Origin: Actinomycetes bacterium
GTDB taxonomy: Bacteria > Actinomycetota > Acidimicrobiia > Acidimicrobiales > JAKAVM01
Reading direction: 5' to 3'
Assembly (NCBI GenBank): GCA_021827485.1
Contig: JAKAVM010000089.1
Coordinates: 1 to 34,341 of the forward strand
DNA: 34,341 bases
In this document: positions 20,682 through 29,741 of the stretch, one piece after another
Layout of the letters: every line of letters begins with the position of its first letter
How positions within the stretch are numbered: position 1 is the first letter of the stretch
Notes under the pieces: generated by a model
Seen by the model: only the letters and a program-made list of their open reading frames with translations
The model's database searches: none
What the model was told of the DNA's origin: nothing
Made by a program: the position numbers and the translations under genes

Positions 20682-20791
20682 AGTGCCGCTTTGCTAATTG
20701 GAGCTCATAGTTCACTATTGGCAGTGCCGCTTTGCTAATTGGAGCTCATAGTTCACTATTGGCAGTGCCGCTTTGCTAATTGGAGCTCATA
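20682..20791. repeat. 41-bp tandem repeat, about 2.7 copies, including the nfo start codon
   Basis: agtgccgctttgctaattggagctcatagttcactattggc at 20682-20722 and 20723-20763, with a partial copy at 20764-20791. Confidence 0.98.
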
Positions 20792-21684
20792 CTTCATCGG
20801 CGGGCGGTCCGGCAAAAGCTATTGAGCGCGCAGAGAAGATGGGCGCGCAGGTAGTACAGGTATTTACTCAAAGTCCAAGAGCGTGGCGACCGACCCCGAT
20901 CTCCGACGACCAGGCAGCGAAATGCCGTTTAGCTCTTTGTGAATCAGAGACGGTGGAACGGATATATTGCCATGCTACTTATTTGATCAATCTGGCATCC
21001 CCGGAAAAGGAGTTGTTCAAGCGCTCAGTTGAGTGTTTTGCTTCTAATTTGCTGGCTTGTGAGTCCATTACATCTTCTGGACTCATTTTCCACCCAGGAA
21101 GTCATAGGGCTTCCGGGCTTCAAGCTGGGCTAGTCTCGATTGCTCAAGGAATAGCTAGTGCAGTTGAGATAGCTTCTAGGGATTTTGGCAAGAACTTTCG
21201 AACATCGGTCTTGTTCGAAAATACGGCTGGCGCAGGCGATACCATTGGTCGCACCTTCGAGGACTTAGCTCAATTGATCGAGCGGACTGAGTCAATCCTG
21301 GCAGGCAAATACTCAATTAATTTTGGTGTTTGCATTGACACACAACACCTTTGGGCCTCAGGGATAGATTATTCGTCGGCATCTAAAGTGGAGTCAGTAA
21401 TTGCTCAGTTCGATTCCGTAATTGGTTTAGGACGGCTCAAGGCAATTCATCTCAACGATTCAAAAGTAGCTCTTGGCTCAAATCGAGATCGGCATGCGAA
21501 CCTAGGAGTGGGTTCGATTGGAGCTGACTGTTTAGGGTTGTTGATTGCCCATAATGCATTCAATGCAGCCGACTGCATTCTAGAAGTACCCGGGCCAAAT
21601 GGTAAAGGTCCGGAGGCGATAGATATTGAGCAAGCACGGAAGATCTATAGTGATGGATTGAAAGTATGGGAAAGCAACCATTAG
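20773..21684 (+). CDS. nfo: Deoxyribonuclease IV (endonuclease IV, AP endonuclease)
   Basis: MLIGAHTSSAGG, FHPGSHRA, LFENTAGAGDTIGRTFEDL, CIDTQHLWASGID, HLNDSKVALGSNRDRHANLGVGSIG. TTG start. Confidence 0.93.
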   Translation: MLIGAHTSSAGGPAKAIERAEKMGAQVVQVFTQSPRAWRPTPISDDQAAKCRLALCESETVERIYCHATYLINLASPEKELFKRSVECFASNLLACESITSSGLIFHPGSHRASGLQAGLVSIAQGIASAVEIASRDFGKNFRTSVLFENTAGAGDTIGRTFEDLAQLIERTESILAGKYSINFGVCIDTQHLWASGIDYSSASKVESVIAQFDSVIGLGRLKAIHLNDSKVALGSNRDRHANLGVGSIGADCLGLLIAHNAFNAADCILEVPGPNGKGPEAIDIEQARKIYSDGLKVWESNH

Positions 21685-21773
21685 GGTAAATAGAAAAATA
21701 GATATCTCGTACTGATTTATCTAAGGCTTCGGGGTGCTTTTATATGCTGAGCTGTTGGGACGAACGAGCGAGG

Positions 21774-23450
21774 TTATGCAGACTTACTCTTATCATGGAC
21801 GCTCTTACTTTTGTCTTGAACGCTAAAGAGAGCATCCAGAGTACAAACTAGATCCAGACTCTCACCCGACCAGCTCGGCGAAATGCTCGCGTTTGAAATA
21901 TTGGAAAATGCTTCAGATCCTAGATAGGTATTGTTAAAGTGAATATTCTTCTCATAAAGTCGATCGATCACCTGGGAATGGTTTTCGACTTCCCTGCCGG
22001 TTCTGTTGTAAAAGTGCAAGTATCCTTGACTATCTTTTTCCATTTTAATCCCACCTTCGTGGACCTGGTGATGGTGGAAGGAACAAAGTAGAACAAGATT
22101 GTCTAGGTCGCTATTGCCACCGTGCGACCAGTGAATAATGTGGTGGGCATTTACGTATCGCGTCTGTTTACAGTCTGGAAATCTACATCCCTTGTCTCGG
22201 GCTACCAAGGCTCGTTTCTGTCGCTGGGTAACTAAACGTCTCTTTCTACCAAAGTTGAGGTTATAGATATTAGAAGGGTCTTGGTCTTGGTAGCGCACTA
22301 GTTTCGCATCGCAACTTAGTCTTCTTGCTAATTCTCCTGAAATCAAAGGACCATTTTGAATTGTTGCCTGATCATTGGCCTCGTTCATATGTATAACGAC
22401 AGAGGTTTGTGGTCTAACAAATATGTTCTTACTAGTGAGTTCTTGCAATTTGGCAAGTGAAAGCTCACTCATAAGGGCTAGCCCGTCACAGTTGGAAGCC
22501 CCATATGGATTGTCAGCATTACTTGGATCAAGGGGAGAAGTGTTACAGGTGTCTGAAGTATCGGAGAAATAATCGTAAGTACTATTTGCTGATTCTTCCG
22601 CGGGAGAGTCATTATTGGCTTCAGATTCACCCGAGCCGACGAACTGATCTGATTCTTCCGCGGGAGAGTCATTATTGGCTTCAGATTCGCCCGAGCCGAC
22701 GAACTGATCTGATTCTTCCGCGGGAGAGTCGCCATGGTCATCAGAGTCAGAGTTACGAAATACTTCCGCGGGAGAGTCATAGTTGCGCGAATCTTGACCC
22801 TTTGAAGCTCTCTTGTCGGCTCGTTGTTGCTTTTGAATCTCAGCTTTGGCACCTTCAAGGGCGTGGACAAAAAGTGCACCAGTTTCTGGTGGAAGTCTAA
22901 AAAAACCAACGAGCGAACCATCGTCATCGTATCTATAGGTTAGATAGCGTTTTTTATAACGAACTTCTTCGAGTTGAGTGTCTTGACTCTGCAAGGCACC
23001 CGAGAAAGCTCCTACGATTTGGGCAAGTTGGCTTCCGGTTGCGATTTTTGCCAATTGAACCAAAAATTCCTGATTATCTTGATTCACAACTCTCGTGATG
23101 GCTCGGAGTTTCGAATATGAAATCTCTCCGTCGGAAAAACTTTTGTGTACATCGGTATGGGATACCATCGATTTGGCGACTCGCACGTGTTCATAACCCG
23201 TTGAAAGCGAAATACCACACTTGAGAGAGAGCCAGTGAGCGCTAGAGCGACATCCCCATTGCTCATATAGCTTGCGTTTATCAAACTCGGCAACAAGCTC
23301 CAACCACTTTGAATTCAGGGATGAAATATGTGCACAAAGTTCAATAATGCACTCCTCGATAACTTCATTATCGAGACCATTGAGCTCAATTGGCCCCTTA
23401 GATCCCACCAGGAGATCAAGAAAAGATTCGTTGTCGTCAGTCAAGAACAT
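21774..23450 (-). CDS. DUF222/13E12-repeat-like HNH endonuclease-domain protein
   Basis: N-terminal DUF222-like region (ELVAEFDKRKLYEQWGCRSSAHWLSLKCGISLSTGYEHVRVAKSM). C-terminal HNH: RDKGCRFPDCKQTRYVNAHHIIHWSHGGNSDLDNLVLLCSFHHHQVHEGG. Start chosen at MFLTDDNESF; the ORF is open to 23597. Confidence 0.88.
   Translation of the reverse strand: MFLTDDNESFLDLLVGSKGPIELNGLDNEVIEECIIELCAHISSLNSKWLELVAEFDKRKLYEQWGCRSSAHWLSLKCGISLSTGYEHVRVAKSMVSHTDVHKSFSDGEISYSKLRAITRVVNQDNQEFLVQLAKIATGSQLAQIVGAFSGALQSQDTQLEEVRYKKRYLTYRYDDDGSLVGFFRLPPETGALFVHALEGAKAEIQKQQRADKRASKGQDSRNYDSPAEVFRNSDSDDHGDSPAEESDQFVGSGESEANNDSPAEESDQFVGSGESEANNDSPAEESANSTYDYFSDTSDTCNTSPLDPSNADNPYGASNCDGLALMSELSLAKLQELTSKNIFVRPQTSVVIHMNEANDQATIQNGPLISGELARRLSCDAKLVRYQDQDPSNIYNLNFGRKRRLVTQRQKRALVARDKGCRFPDCKQTRYVNAHHIIHWSHGGNSDLDNLVLLCSFHHHQVHEGGIKMEKDSQGYLHFYNRTGREVENHSQVIDRLYEKNIHFNNTYLGSEAFSNISNASISPSWSGESLDLVCTLDALFSVQDKSKSVHDKSKSA
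22591..22730. repeat. 60-bp in-frame tandem repeat, about 2.3 copies, encoding NDSPAEESDQFVGSGESEAN
   Basis: gattcttccgcgggagagtcattattggcttcagattc(a/g)cccgagccgacgaactgatct at 22591-22650 and 22651-22710, then a partial copy. Confidence 0.95.
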
Positions 23451-23615
23451 ATGTTCTACTATAGTTCGCCGAAAAATGATTGGCAAGAGAAACGAAGTTT
23501 TTTGCTCATAAGCAACACAAGCACAATGATGAGTAGGCTCCCTGGACTTCAATTTGTGGGAGTGCGGCCTATGGATCGGGCACCGAAGTAGGATCACGAT
23601 TAGCTTGCCTGGAAA

Positions 23616-24598
23616 TCAGCGGCGTGAGACTCCTAAATTGTGGAATCCCACTCTGCCAAAGGAGTGAATCAGTTTGCAGGCATCGCCACCATCTGTAGTT
23701 TGCGAGAGAACCGTGGGGCCTTGGTCTGCCCCTCCGTCGGATGTACCAATGTTATCTATCGGATCAGGTGGAAAGTTGATACGTCGTCCGGTACTGAAAA
23801 AGTAGGCGGTATCTGGCTTTACTGCGACAAGTCCGGTTGGCGTCAAACCCTGCGGTGACGTAATCCCTTGGGGATTTGAGTTATCACCGGGGAAAGCTGG
23901 TGCATAGCCACCTTCTCTGGAGAGAGACTATTCAATACTGGATGCTAGTGGTTTCGGTTACGAGATGTTGCAAAGTCCGAGTAACTAGGAGGGAAAACCG
24001 GTCCCGGACCGCCTCCTTGGCTGGAAACGAGTAGCCACCCATTTGACGGAGAGGAACAAGAAAGTTAAGCGGCGACGTTACCCCCGTTGTTGGTTAGATA
24101 GAGCATGCCGACAAGGCCTTGCTGTGAAGCAAGCTCATGATAAACAAGTGCAATGGCATCATTCTTGTTCAACAGCTGGGTGCTGATAACTTGAGATGGG
24201 GATGGGTGTTTCTTTGTGGGGTTTAACAATGGAACCGGGCCCTGAAGTGTAGACCAGTTCGTTCCACCATTCAACGTGGCTAAAATCGCTCCACGAAGAT
24301 CAGTTGCCCAACCATCATTCTTGTTTACAAAATCTAGACTCTCGAAAGTATCGAGGGGCGATACAACAAGCTATTGGTTCCAAGTTTTGCCGCTGGTGGT
24401 TGTCTTGAAGATAGTGTTTCCGCCAGCTGCCCACCCTTCATTTGAGTTCACAAAAAATATGACTTGTGGTGCAAAAGGGAATATATCTACTACTGCAGGC
24501 GGGTGGCTGTCGTAATTAGTACTGCAGCTTGCTAGCATCAAAATAGAAACGACAATGGAAGCCTGTCTCCGTACTGCCCCCAAGAGTTCATCAAACAA
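23616..24598 (-). pseudogene. Decayed lipoprotein with Ycf48/BNR-type repeats
   Basis: Starts with lipobox-like SILMLASCS, then NSNEGWAAGGNTIFKTTTSGKTWNQ, an in-frame TAG (24371-24373), then LDFVNKNDGWATDLRGAILATLNGGTNWS in the same frame. A further stop lies at 24065, followed by SCSSPSNGWLLVSSQGG, and a later segment is in another frame. Confidence 0.75.
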
Positions 24599-24697
24599 TT
24601 TTACTCTCTTGGCTCGGCCTTAGCGTCCTATGCTTCCGAGAAACCTTTAGAGGTAAATGCCTAGTTGATTGTTGCCTATATTTCCTTGAAGTTATAC

Positions 24698-24713
24698 TCC
24701 TACTAGAGTAGGA
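24698..24713. promoter_or_regulatory. Palindrome TCCTACT-AG-AGTAGGA, candidate RHH-antitoxin operator
   Basis: Perfect 7-bp inverted repeat immediately upstream of the antitoxin gene. Confidence 0.5.
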
Positions 24714-24721
24714 TTTATTCA

Positions 24722-24988
24722 ATGGGTATGACCAAGTTGTCCGTAACCGTCGAAGACGAGCTTGCTGAAGAGATGCGTGAGCGGGCCGGGAGCAGAGGTA
24801 TCAGCGCGTTCGTGAACCAAGCTGTTCGACATGAACTTCAAATGGGTCGCCTCGGGGCCCTACTTGGTGATCTTGAAAAGGAGATCGGCCCCCCAGACGA
24901 AGCCATGGTCGCCCAAGCACTCGCTTCTTTAGACCGATTGGATAGGCAGCGTCGAAAAACTACTAAGCGTCAGTCGCAGCGTCGATAG
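24722..24988 (+). CDS. Ribbon-helix-helix (CopG-like) antitoxin
   Basis: TKLSVTVEDELAEEMRERAGSRGISAFVNQAVRHELQ is an RHH pattern. Followed by a PIN gene. Confidence 0.8.
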   Translation: MGMTKLSVTVEDELAEEMRERAGSRGISAFVNQAVRHELQMGRLGALLGDLEKEIGPPDEAMVAQALASLDRLDRQRRKTTKRQSQRR

Positions 24989-24991
24989 ACC

Positions 24992-25405
24992 GTGGCTGTC
25001 ATTATGCTTGATACTGAGGCACTTAGCGTACTCGGTTCGCCAAAAGAACGTGGTGTATCTGCTCGTAGGGCCCAAGCAGTACTTTACGCTGCCGCAGCCC
25101 GGAAGGCACCTATTCGTACTTCAGCTGCAGTTCTAGTCGAGGCCTATCAGGGTAAAGCACGAGATGCTGCAGTCGACCGAATTCTGAATCAAGGCATTGA
25201 AGTACTTCCCGTAGATCGAGGAACCGCTCGCGTTGCGGCCAGGCTGATTGGTTCTAACAATCTCAACTCATGTTCGGCAGTAGACGCAATCGTTGTGGCA
25301 ACGGCTATTCGTCTAGGTGAAGCGCTCATTCTAACCTCCGATCCGAAAGACTTGGAAAGGCTTGCGATGGGCTATTCTGGGGTAGTGATACAGGCTCTGC
25401 GCTAA
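24992..25405 (+). CDS. PIN-domain toxin
   Basis: VIMLDTEALSVL..., SAAVLVEAYQG, CSAVDAIVVATAIRLGEALILTSDPKDLERL. GTG start. Confidence 0.85.
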   Translation: MAVIMLDTEALSVLGSPKERGVSARRAQAVLYAAAARKAPIRTSAAVLVEAYQGKARDAAVDRILNQGIEVLPVDRGTARVAARLIGSNNLNSCSAVDAIVVATAIRLGEALILTSDPKDLERLAMGYSGVVIQALR

Positions 25406-25700
25406 TTCAATTCGCTCTGAGCGCATCATAGGCAATGAACAACTCTTGACGTTTTCTCTTGGTTGGTTCGGCAATCCATAGGGCCTAAAGCCCCTACATA
25501 ACCTTTGTGGGGCCTGTAAAGAATAAGGTAGTGGTCAATTTCGGTTGCAATGAACTATAGGGTACATTCAGGTGGCGTCTGATAGCGTGTCCTAGAGTAA
25601 TCCCTTACATTGAAAAAGTTGCAAGCTATGTTCCCCATGAATTTAGCTGAACTTAATGGGACGGCAAGATATATTACGAAGGAAGTAGGTATTAATTGTA

Positions 25701-26831
25701 ATGCAAGAATCGATAAGTGAAATGTTTGGGATTGAGTTTCCTATATTCGCATTTAGTCACTGTCGCGACGTTGTAGCTGCGGTTAGCAAGAGTGGTGGTC
25801 TTGGTGTATTGGGTGCGGTGTCATTGACTCCCGAACAGCTCGACGTTGAACTATCGTGGATAGATAATGAAACAGATGGGAAGCCCTATGGTGTGGATGT
25901 AATAGTTCCAGCTAAGTACGTAGGATCAGATACCGATGGATTGGGTGTCGACGATCTTCAAGGTTTTATACCTGACGAGCTACGTAGCTTCGTAGATGAA
26001 CTAATGGAGAGATATGGTGTCCCAGCTTTACCCAAAGATCAAACTTCCCCATCAGGTCTACTTGGATGGTCAAAAGAACGTGCAGCAGGTCTACTGGACG
26101 TTGTATTCGCTCATAAGGTCTCTCTAGTGGCTAATGCCCTGGGACCTCCGCCGACCGAAATGGTGGAGAGGGCACACTCCAAGGGTGTCCTCGTGGCTGC
26201 CTTAGCCGGAAGTGCCAAGCATGCCCTTCAGCACAGAGATGTGGGTGTAGATCTTGTGGTGGCTCAAGGTTATGAAGCAGGAGGACATACTGGCGAAGTA
26301 TCTACAATGGTACTTGTTCCTGAAGTGGTTGATGCAGTGGCACCTCTCCCGGTACTTGCCGCCGGAGGTATCGCTAGTGGGAGGCAGATGGCTGCAGCGA
26401 TGGCTCTTGGTGCAAAAGGAGTGTGGACTGGATCGGTATGGCTAACCACTGAGGAAGCTGAAACTCATCCAGTCGTGAAGGAAAAATTCTTACAAGCATC
26501 GTCACACGATACTGTGCGGTCGCGCTGCTCTACGGGCAAGCCGGCCCGTCAGTTGCGCTCCGCATGGACGCAGGAGTGGGATTCTCCCGAGACTCCGAGC
26601 CCTCTGGGAATGCCCCTACAGACTATGTTAGTTGCAGAAGCGCAACTTCGAATCGCCCGAGCTGCCGCAACCAAAGGTTCGGGTGCAGAGCAACTTATCA
26701 CTTATTTTGTCGGCCAAGTAGTCGGATCGCTCAAACAAGTAAGACCGGTTCGCAAAGTTGTATTGGATATGGTGGAGGAGTACCTTGATACCGTCAGCAA
26801 GATGGCTGGCGAGTTTGCCGAGAGCACTTGA
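25701..26831 (+). CDS. Nitronate monooxygenase family / 2-nitropropane dioxygenase-like flavoprotein
   Basis: GGLGVLGAVSLTPEQL, VVAQGYEAGGHTGEVSTMVLVPEVVDAV, PVLAAGGIASGRQMAAAMALGAKGVWTGSVWL. Confidence 0.9.
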   Translation: MQESISEMFGIEFPIFAFSHCRDVVAAVSKSGGLGVLGAVSLTPEQLDVELSWIDNETDGKPYGVDVIVPAKYVGSDTDGLGVDDLQGFIPDELRSFVDELMERYGVPALPKDQTSPSGLLGWSKERAAGLLDVVFAHKVSLVANALGPPPTEMVERAHSKGVLVAALAGSAKHALQHRDVGVDLVVAQGYEAGGHTGEVSTMVLVPEVVDAVAPLPVLAAGGIASGRQMAAAMALGAKGVWTGSVWLTTEEAETHPVVKEKFLQASSHDTVRSRCSTGKPARQLRSAWTQEWDSPETPSPLGMPLQTMLVAEAQLRIARAAATKGSGAEQLITYFVGQVVGSLKQVRPVRKVVLDMVEEYLDTVSKMAGEFAEST

Positions 26832-26839
26832 ATAAGCTA

Positions 26840-26961
26840 GCCGATGGCCTTGGCCAAGTTACTTTTGCCGACAGTGGTCCCTGCAGTGGCCGATGGCCTT
26901 GGCCAAGTTACTTTTGCCGACAGTGGTCCCTGCAGTGGCCGATGGCCTTGGCCAAGTTACT
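26840..26961. repeat. 49-bp tandem repeat, about 2.5 copies, between two convergent genes
   Basis: gccgatggccttggccaagttacttttgccgacagtggtccctgcagtg at 26840-26888 and 26889-26937, with a partial copy at 26938-26961 that includes the hydrolase stop codon. Confidence 0.98.
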
Positions 26962-27856
26962 CAGCAAAGTGTAACGCGCAAAAAGCCCCGATTTCATCTA
27001 CCGCCTGAGCGGATTCAGGGGCTAAGGCGGCGAACGCCTGAAAGACATGTATTAGACCCTCGAACTCATGCAGGGTTACTTGTACTCCTTGCTCTAATGC
27101 TTTCTTAGCGAGCCGTCGTGAGTCGTCGAGAAGAACTTCGGCGGTACCGACCTGTATAAGCAAAGGAGGAAACCCGGAGAAATCACCGTAAAGAGGAGAT
27201 ATTAATGGGTTTTTCGAATCTTCTGGGCCAATATAAAGTTGTGCCATCATCTTGAGCGATTCCTCGGAGACCACCGGGTCAAGGCTGGCATGAGATTTCA
27301 TAGTATCACCCGACATAGTCAAGTCGACCCAAGGAGATAAGCAAATAGCGCAACTTGGCAGCTCTACACTTAGTTCCCTGAGACGCAACAACAGAGCTAG
27401 CGTCAGGCCGCCACCCGCTGAATCTCCAATAATCGCTAGACGAGATGCCCTGTATCCTTCCTCAAGCAAGAACTTAAAAGAGCTAACTGCATCGTCGAGA
27501 GCAGCGGGAAAGAGATGTTCTGGTGCAAGACGATATTCTACGATCAAGACCTTTGAATTAGTGGCATTTGCTATCCGGCACGCAAACTCACGGTGAGTTG
27601 AGATGGAGCCGATAACGTATCCGCCTCCATGAAGGTAGAGGACCGCTCGACCTTCGATGGCATTCTCAGGAGTTATCCATTCAGCACGCATCTTACCGAT
27701 AGTTAGTTCATCAATACTGATTCCTACTGGAAGCGGGTAAGCTGCACCTGCCAATTCATAGGATGCCCTTTGGTCTTCAATCGGAGTGTCGACTTTATCT
27801 TTGACACCGAAAGCTCTAAGGACCTCGACGACTTGATCGTGCTCAGGACTCGGCAT
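26957..27856 (-). CDS. Alpha/beta hydrolase, hormone-sensitive-lipase-like family
   Basis: LHGGGYVIGS, EYRLAPEHLFPAALDDA, IGDSAGGGL, HVFQAF. Start MPSPEHDQV preceded by AAGGGGG RBS; the ORF is open to 27931. Confidence 0.9.
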   Translation of the reverse strand: MPSPEHDQVVEVLRAFGVKDKVDTPIEDQRASYELAGAAYPLPVGISIDELTIGKMRAEWITPENAIEGRAVLYLHGGGYVIGSISTHREFACRIANATNSKVLIVEYRLAPEHLFPAALDDAVSSFKFLLEEGYRASRLAIIGDSAGGGLTLALLLRLRELSVELPSCAICLSPWVDLTMSGDTMKSHASLDPVVSEESLKMMAQLYIGPEDSKNPLISPLYGDFSGFPPLLIQVGTAEVLLDDSRRLAKKALEQGVQVTLHEFEGLIHVFQAFAALAPESAQAVDEIGAFCALHFAE

Positions 27857-27976
27857 GTTACCCCCTTCTAAGGTTAGATGATGGATGGGACTTGCTCTTT
27901 TTGAAGAAAGTAGCAAAAAGTCCCCCTTCATAACTTATTCTTAGAGAAATCTAGCACGAAATTCCCATCATCCCAG

Positions 27977-29104
27977 GTGCGGGCGAGTTCGCTGCAATTT
28001 ATCCGATCAGCTAGTAGTCTCGTTATAAATGAATGCAAAAAGCCTAATATTTTTGATGATTCAAATCCATCCAAGGCGAACCGAGATTCGTTAGTGGAAG
28101 CAGGAGGAGATAGCTACTTAGTAGATAAGTTTCTCGATGAAGCCGGGATCACCAAGCATCGCAATATTTTCGGATCAATGTTTGCGACGATTTTGGAGAT
28201 GGCTGGCGAGGAGTTCGATGGAGGCAATCTCAAGATCACTCGCGCTGCTTTAGAAGAGATGGCTGACGCTTTTCGCATGTTTCGCCCCTATAGAGAAAGA
28301 CGTAAAGTTACAATCTTTGGCTCAGCTCGGATTGGACAGGACCATCCTTCTTATCATCAAGCTCAAGATTTAGCAGGACAAATTGCTCAAGGCGGGTGGA
28401 TGGTCGTAACTGGGGCAGGCCCGGGAATAATGGAGGCGGGGATGGCAGGCGCAGGACCCGAGAATGCTATCGGCGTACTTATCAGACTTCCGTTTGAGAG
28501 CGCTAACCGATTTATTGCATCAGATCCTAAATTAGTCGAGATGAGATATTTCTTTACGAGAAAACTAATGTTGATGAAGGAATCTCATGCTTTCGCTGTA
28601 TTACCCGGTGGTTTCGGAACCATGGATGAGACTTATGAAGTTATGACTTTGATGCAGACTGGCAAGTCACAACCCGCACCAATTGTTTTGATAGATGAGC
28701 CTGGTGGCGGTTATTGGGATCACTGGACGAAATTTGTTACAGAGCAGCTAATAGGCCAGGGGCTAGTTGCGCCAGAGGATCGCTCGTTATTCACTATAAC
28801 CGATGATGTCAATATGGCGGTCCAAGAAATAATGAACTTCTATTCCAATTACCATTCTTGTAGGTGGGTTGGGGATCTGCTTGTGATTAGATTGACGAAA
28901 GTTCCCTCCAAGGCACAATTAAGAGAACTCAATGAGGAGTACTCGGCTATTCTGGCAAGCGGAGAGATAAGGATAACTGATGCACTGCCACCCGAGAGAG
29001 CAAGCAACGACTACGTAGACCTACCTCGGATCGCAATGCGATTTGACCGAAAACACTACGGGCGTCTCAGAGAGTTTATCGGCTCGCTCAACAGGCTCGA
29101 CTAG
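27977..29104 (+). CDS. LOG/TIGR00730-family protein (cytokinin-riboside monophosphate phosphoribohydrolase-like)
   Basis: VTGAGPGIMEAGMAGAG, MRYFFTRKLMLMKES, LPGGFGTMDETYEVMTLMQTGK. Confidence 0.88.
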   Translation: MRASSLQFIRSASSLVINECKKPNIFDDSNPSKANRDSLVEAGGDSYLVDKFLDEAGITKHRNIFGSMFATILEMAGEEFDGGNLKITRAALEEMADAFRMFRPYRERRKVTIFGSARIGQDHPSYHQAQDLAGQIAQGGWMVVTGAGPGIMEAGMAGAGPENAIGVLIRLPFESANRFIASDPKLVEMRYFFTRKLMLMKESHAFAVLPGGFGTMDETYEVMTLMQTGKSQPAPIVLIDEPGGGYWDHWTKFVTEQLIGQGLVAPEDRSLFTITDDVNMAVQEIMNFYSNYHSCRWVGDLLVIRLTKVPSKAQLRELNEEYSAILASGEIRITDALPPERASNDYVDLPRIAMRFDRKHYGRLREFIGSLNRLD

Positions 29105-29129
29105 GAGCGCAACCTTTGAGCTACTGATC

Positions 29130-29522
29130 TTACCAAACTCGGTTTATTCCAAAATCGTCCATCGCTTTATCGGCACTGATCAGAGTAATTGATTCCAATT
29201 GAGCCTGAGCAGCTAGCATTCGGTCAAATGGATCGCGATGAGCAATTGGCCAGGACCCTGCTTTGAGAGCATGTGCGTCGGTTATTGGCAGAGAGTGCGC
29301 TCCTAGTTGAGCGAGTACTTGTCCATAACGGCGGATTAGGGATTTGGCATGCGGCAACCTACCGAGTCGAAACTTAGTAGAGATTTCCCATGCGCTAGCT
29401 GTACTAACCAATAGACGGTTTTCAAGATTTTCAAGTAGCTCTATTGCGGGAACAGAAAGTTTTTCTGGCTCGATAGCCGCCCAGAGTAGGACATGCGTAT
29501 CAAGTAAGGCCGTTATTCCCAA
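29130..29522 (-). CDS. PIN-domain toxin
   Basis: ALLDTHVLLWAAIEPEKLS, STASAWEISTKFRLGRLP, HRDPFDRMLAAQAQLESITLISADKAMDDFGI. Confidence 0.9.
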   Translation of the reverse strand: MGITALLDTHVLLWAAIEPEKLSVPAIELLENLENRLLVSTASAWEISTKFRLGRLPHAKSLIRRYGQVLAQLGAHSLPITDAHALKAGSWPIAHRDPFDRMLAAQAQLESITLISADKAMDDFGINRVW

Positions 29523-29737
29523 GAACTCAGTTCGTTCTCGGGGAGCGGATCAAAGAAAGTTGCATCAACGGTTCCCTTCATAAAACCAAGCTGTCGTTTC
29601 GGTGGAGTTTCAAGAGGAACAAGTCTGGCATAAGGCTTCCCGTTCTTGGCCAGAATAATTTCCTCTCCAGCTCGCACGCGCTCCAAAAGCTGCGAGAGAT
29701 GCGTCTTGGCCTCGAAGATATTGACGATCTTACTCAT
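29513..29737 (-). CDS. Phd/YefM-family antitoxin
   Basis: MSKIVNIFEAKTHLSQLLERVRAGEEIILAKNGKPYARLVPLE. Overlaps the toxin start by 10 bp. Confidence 0.9.
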   Translation of the reverse strand: MSKIVNIFEAKTHLSQLLERVRAGEEIILAKNGKPYARLVPLETPPKRQLGFMKGTVDATFFDPLPENELSSWE

Positions 29738-29741
29738 ACTG

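Noticed and set aside
26893-27108. Plus-strand ORF MALAKLLLPTVVPAVADGLGQ...
   Set aside because: It is generated by the 49-bp array and overlaps the 3' end of the hydrolase gene; no family resemblance.
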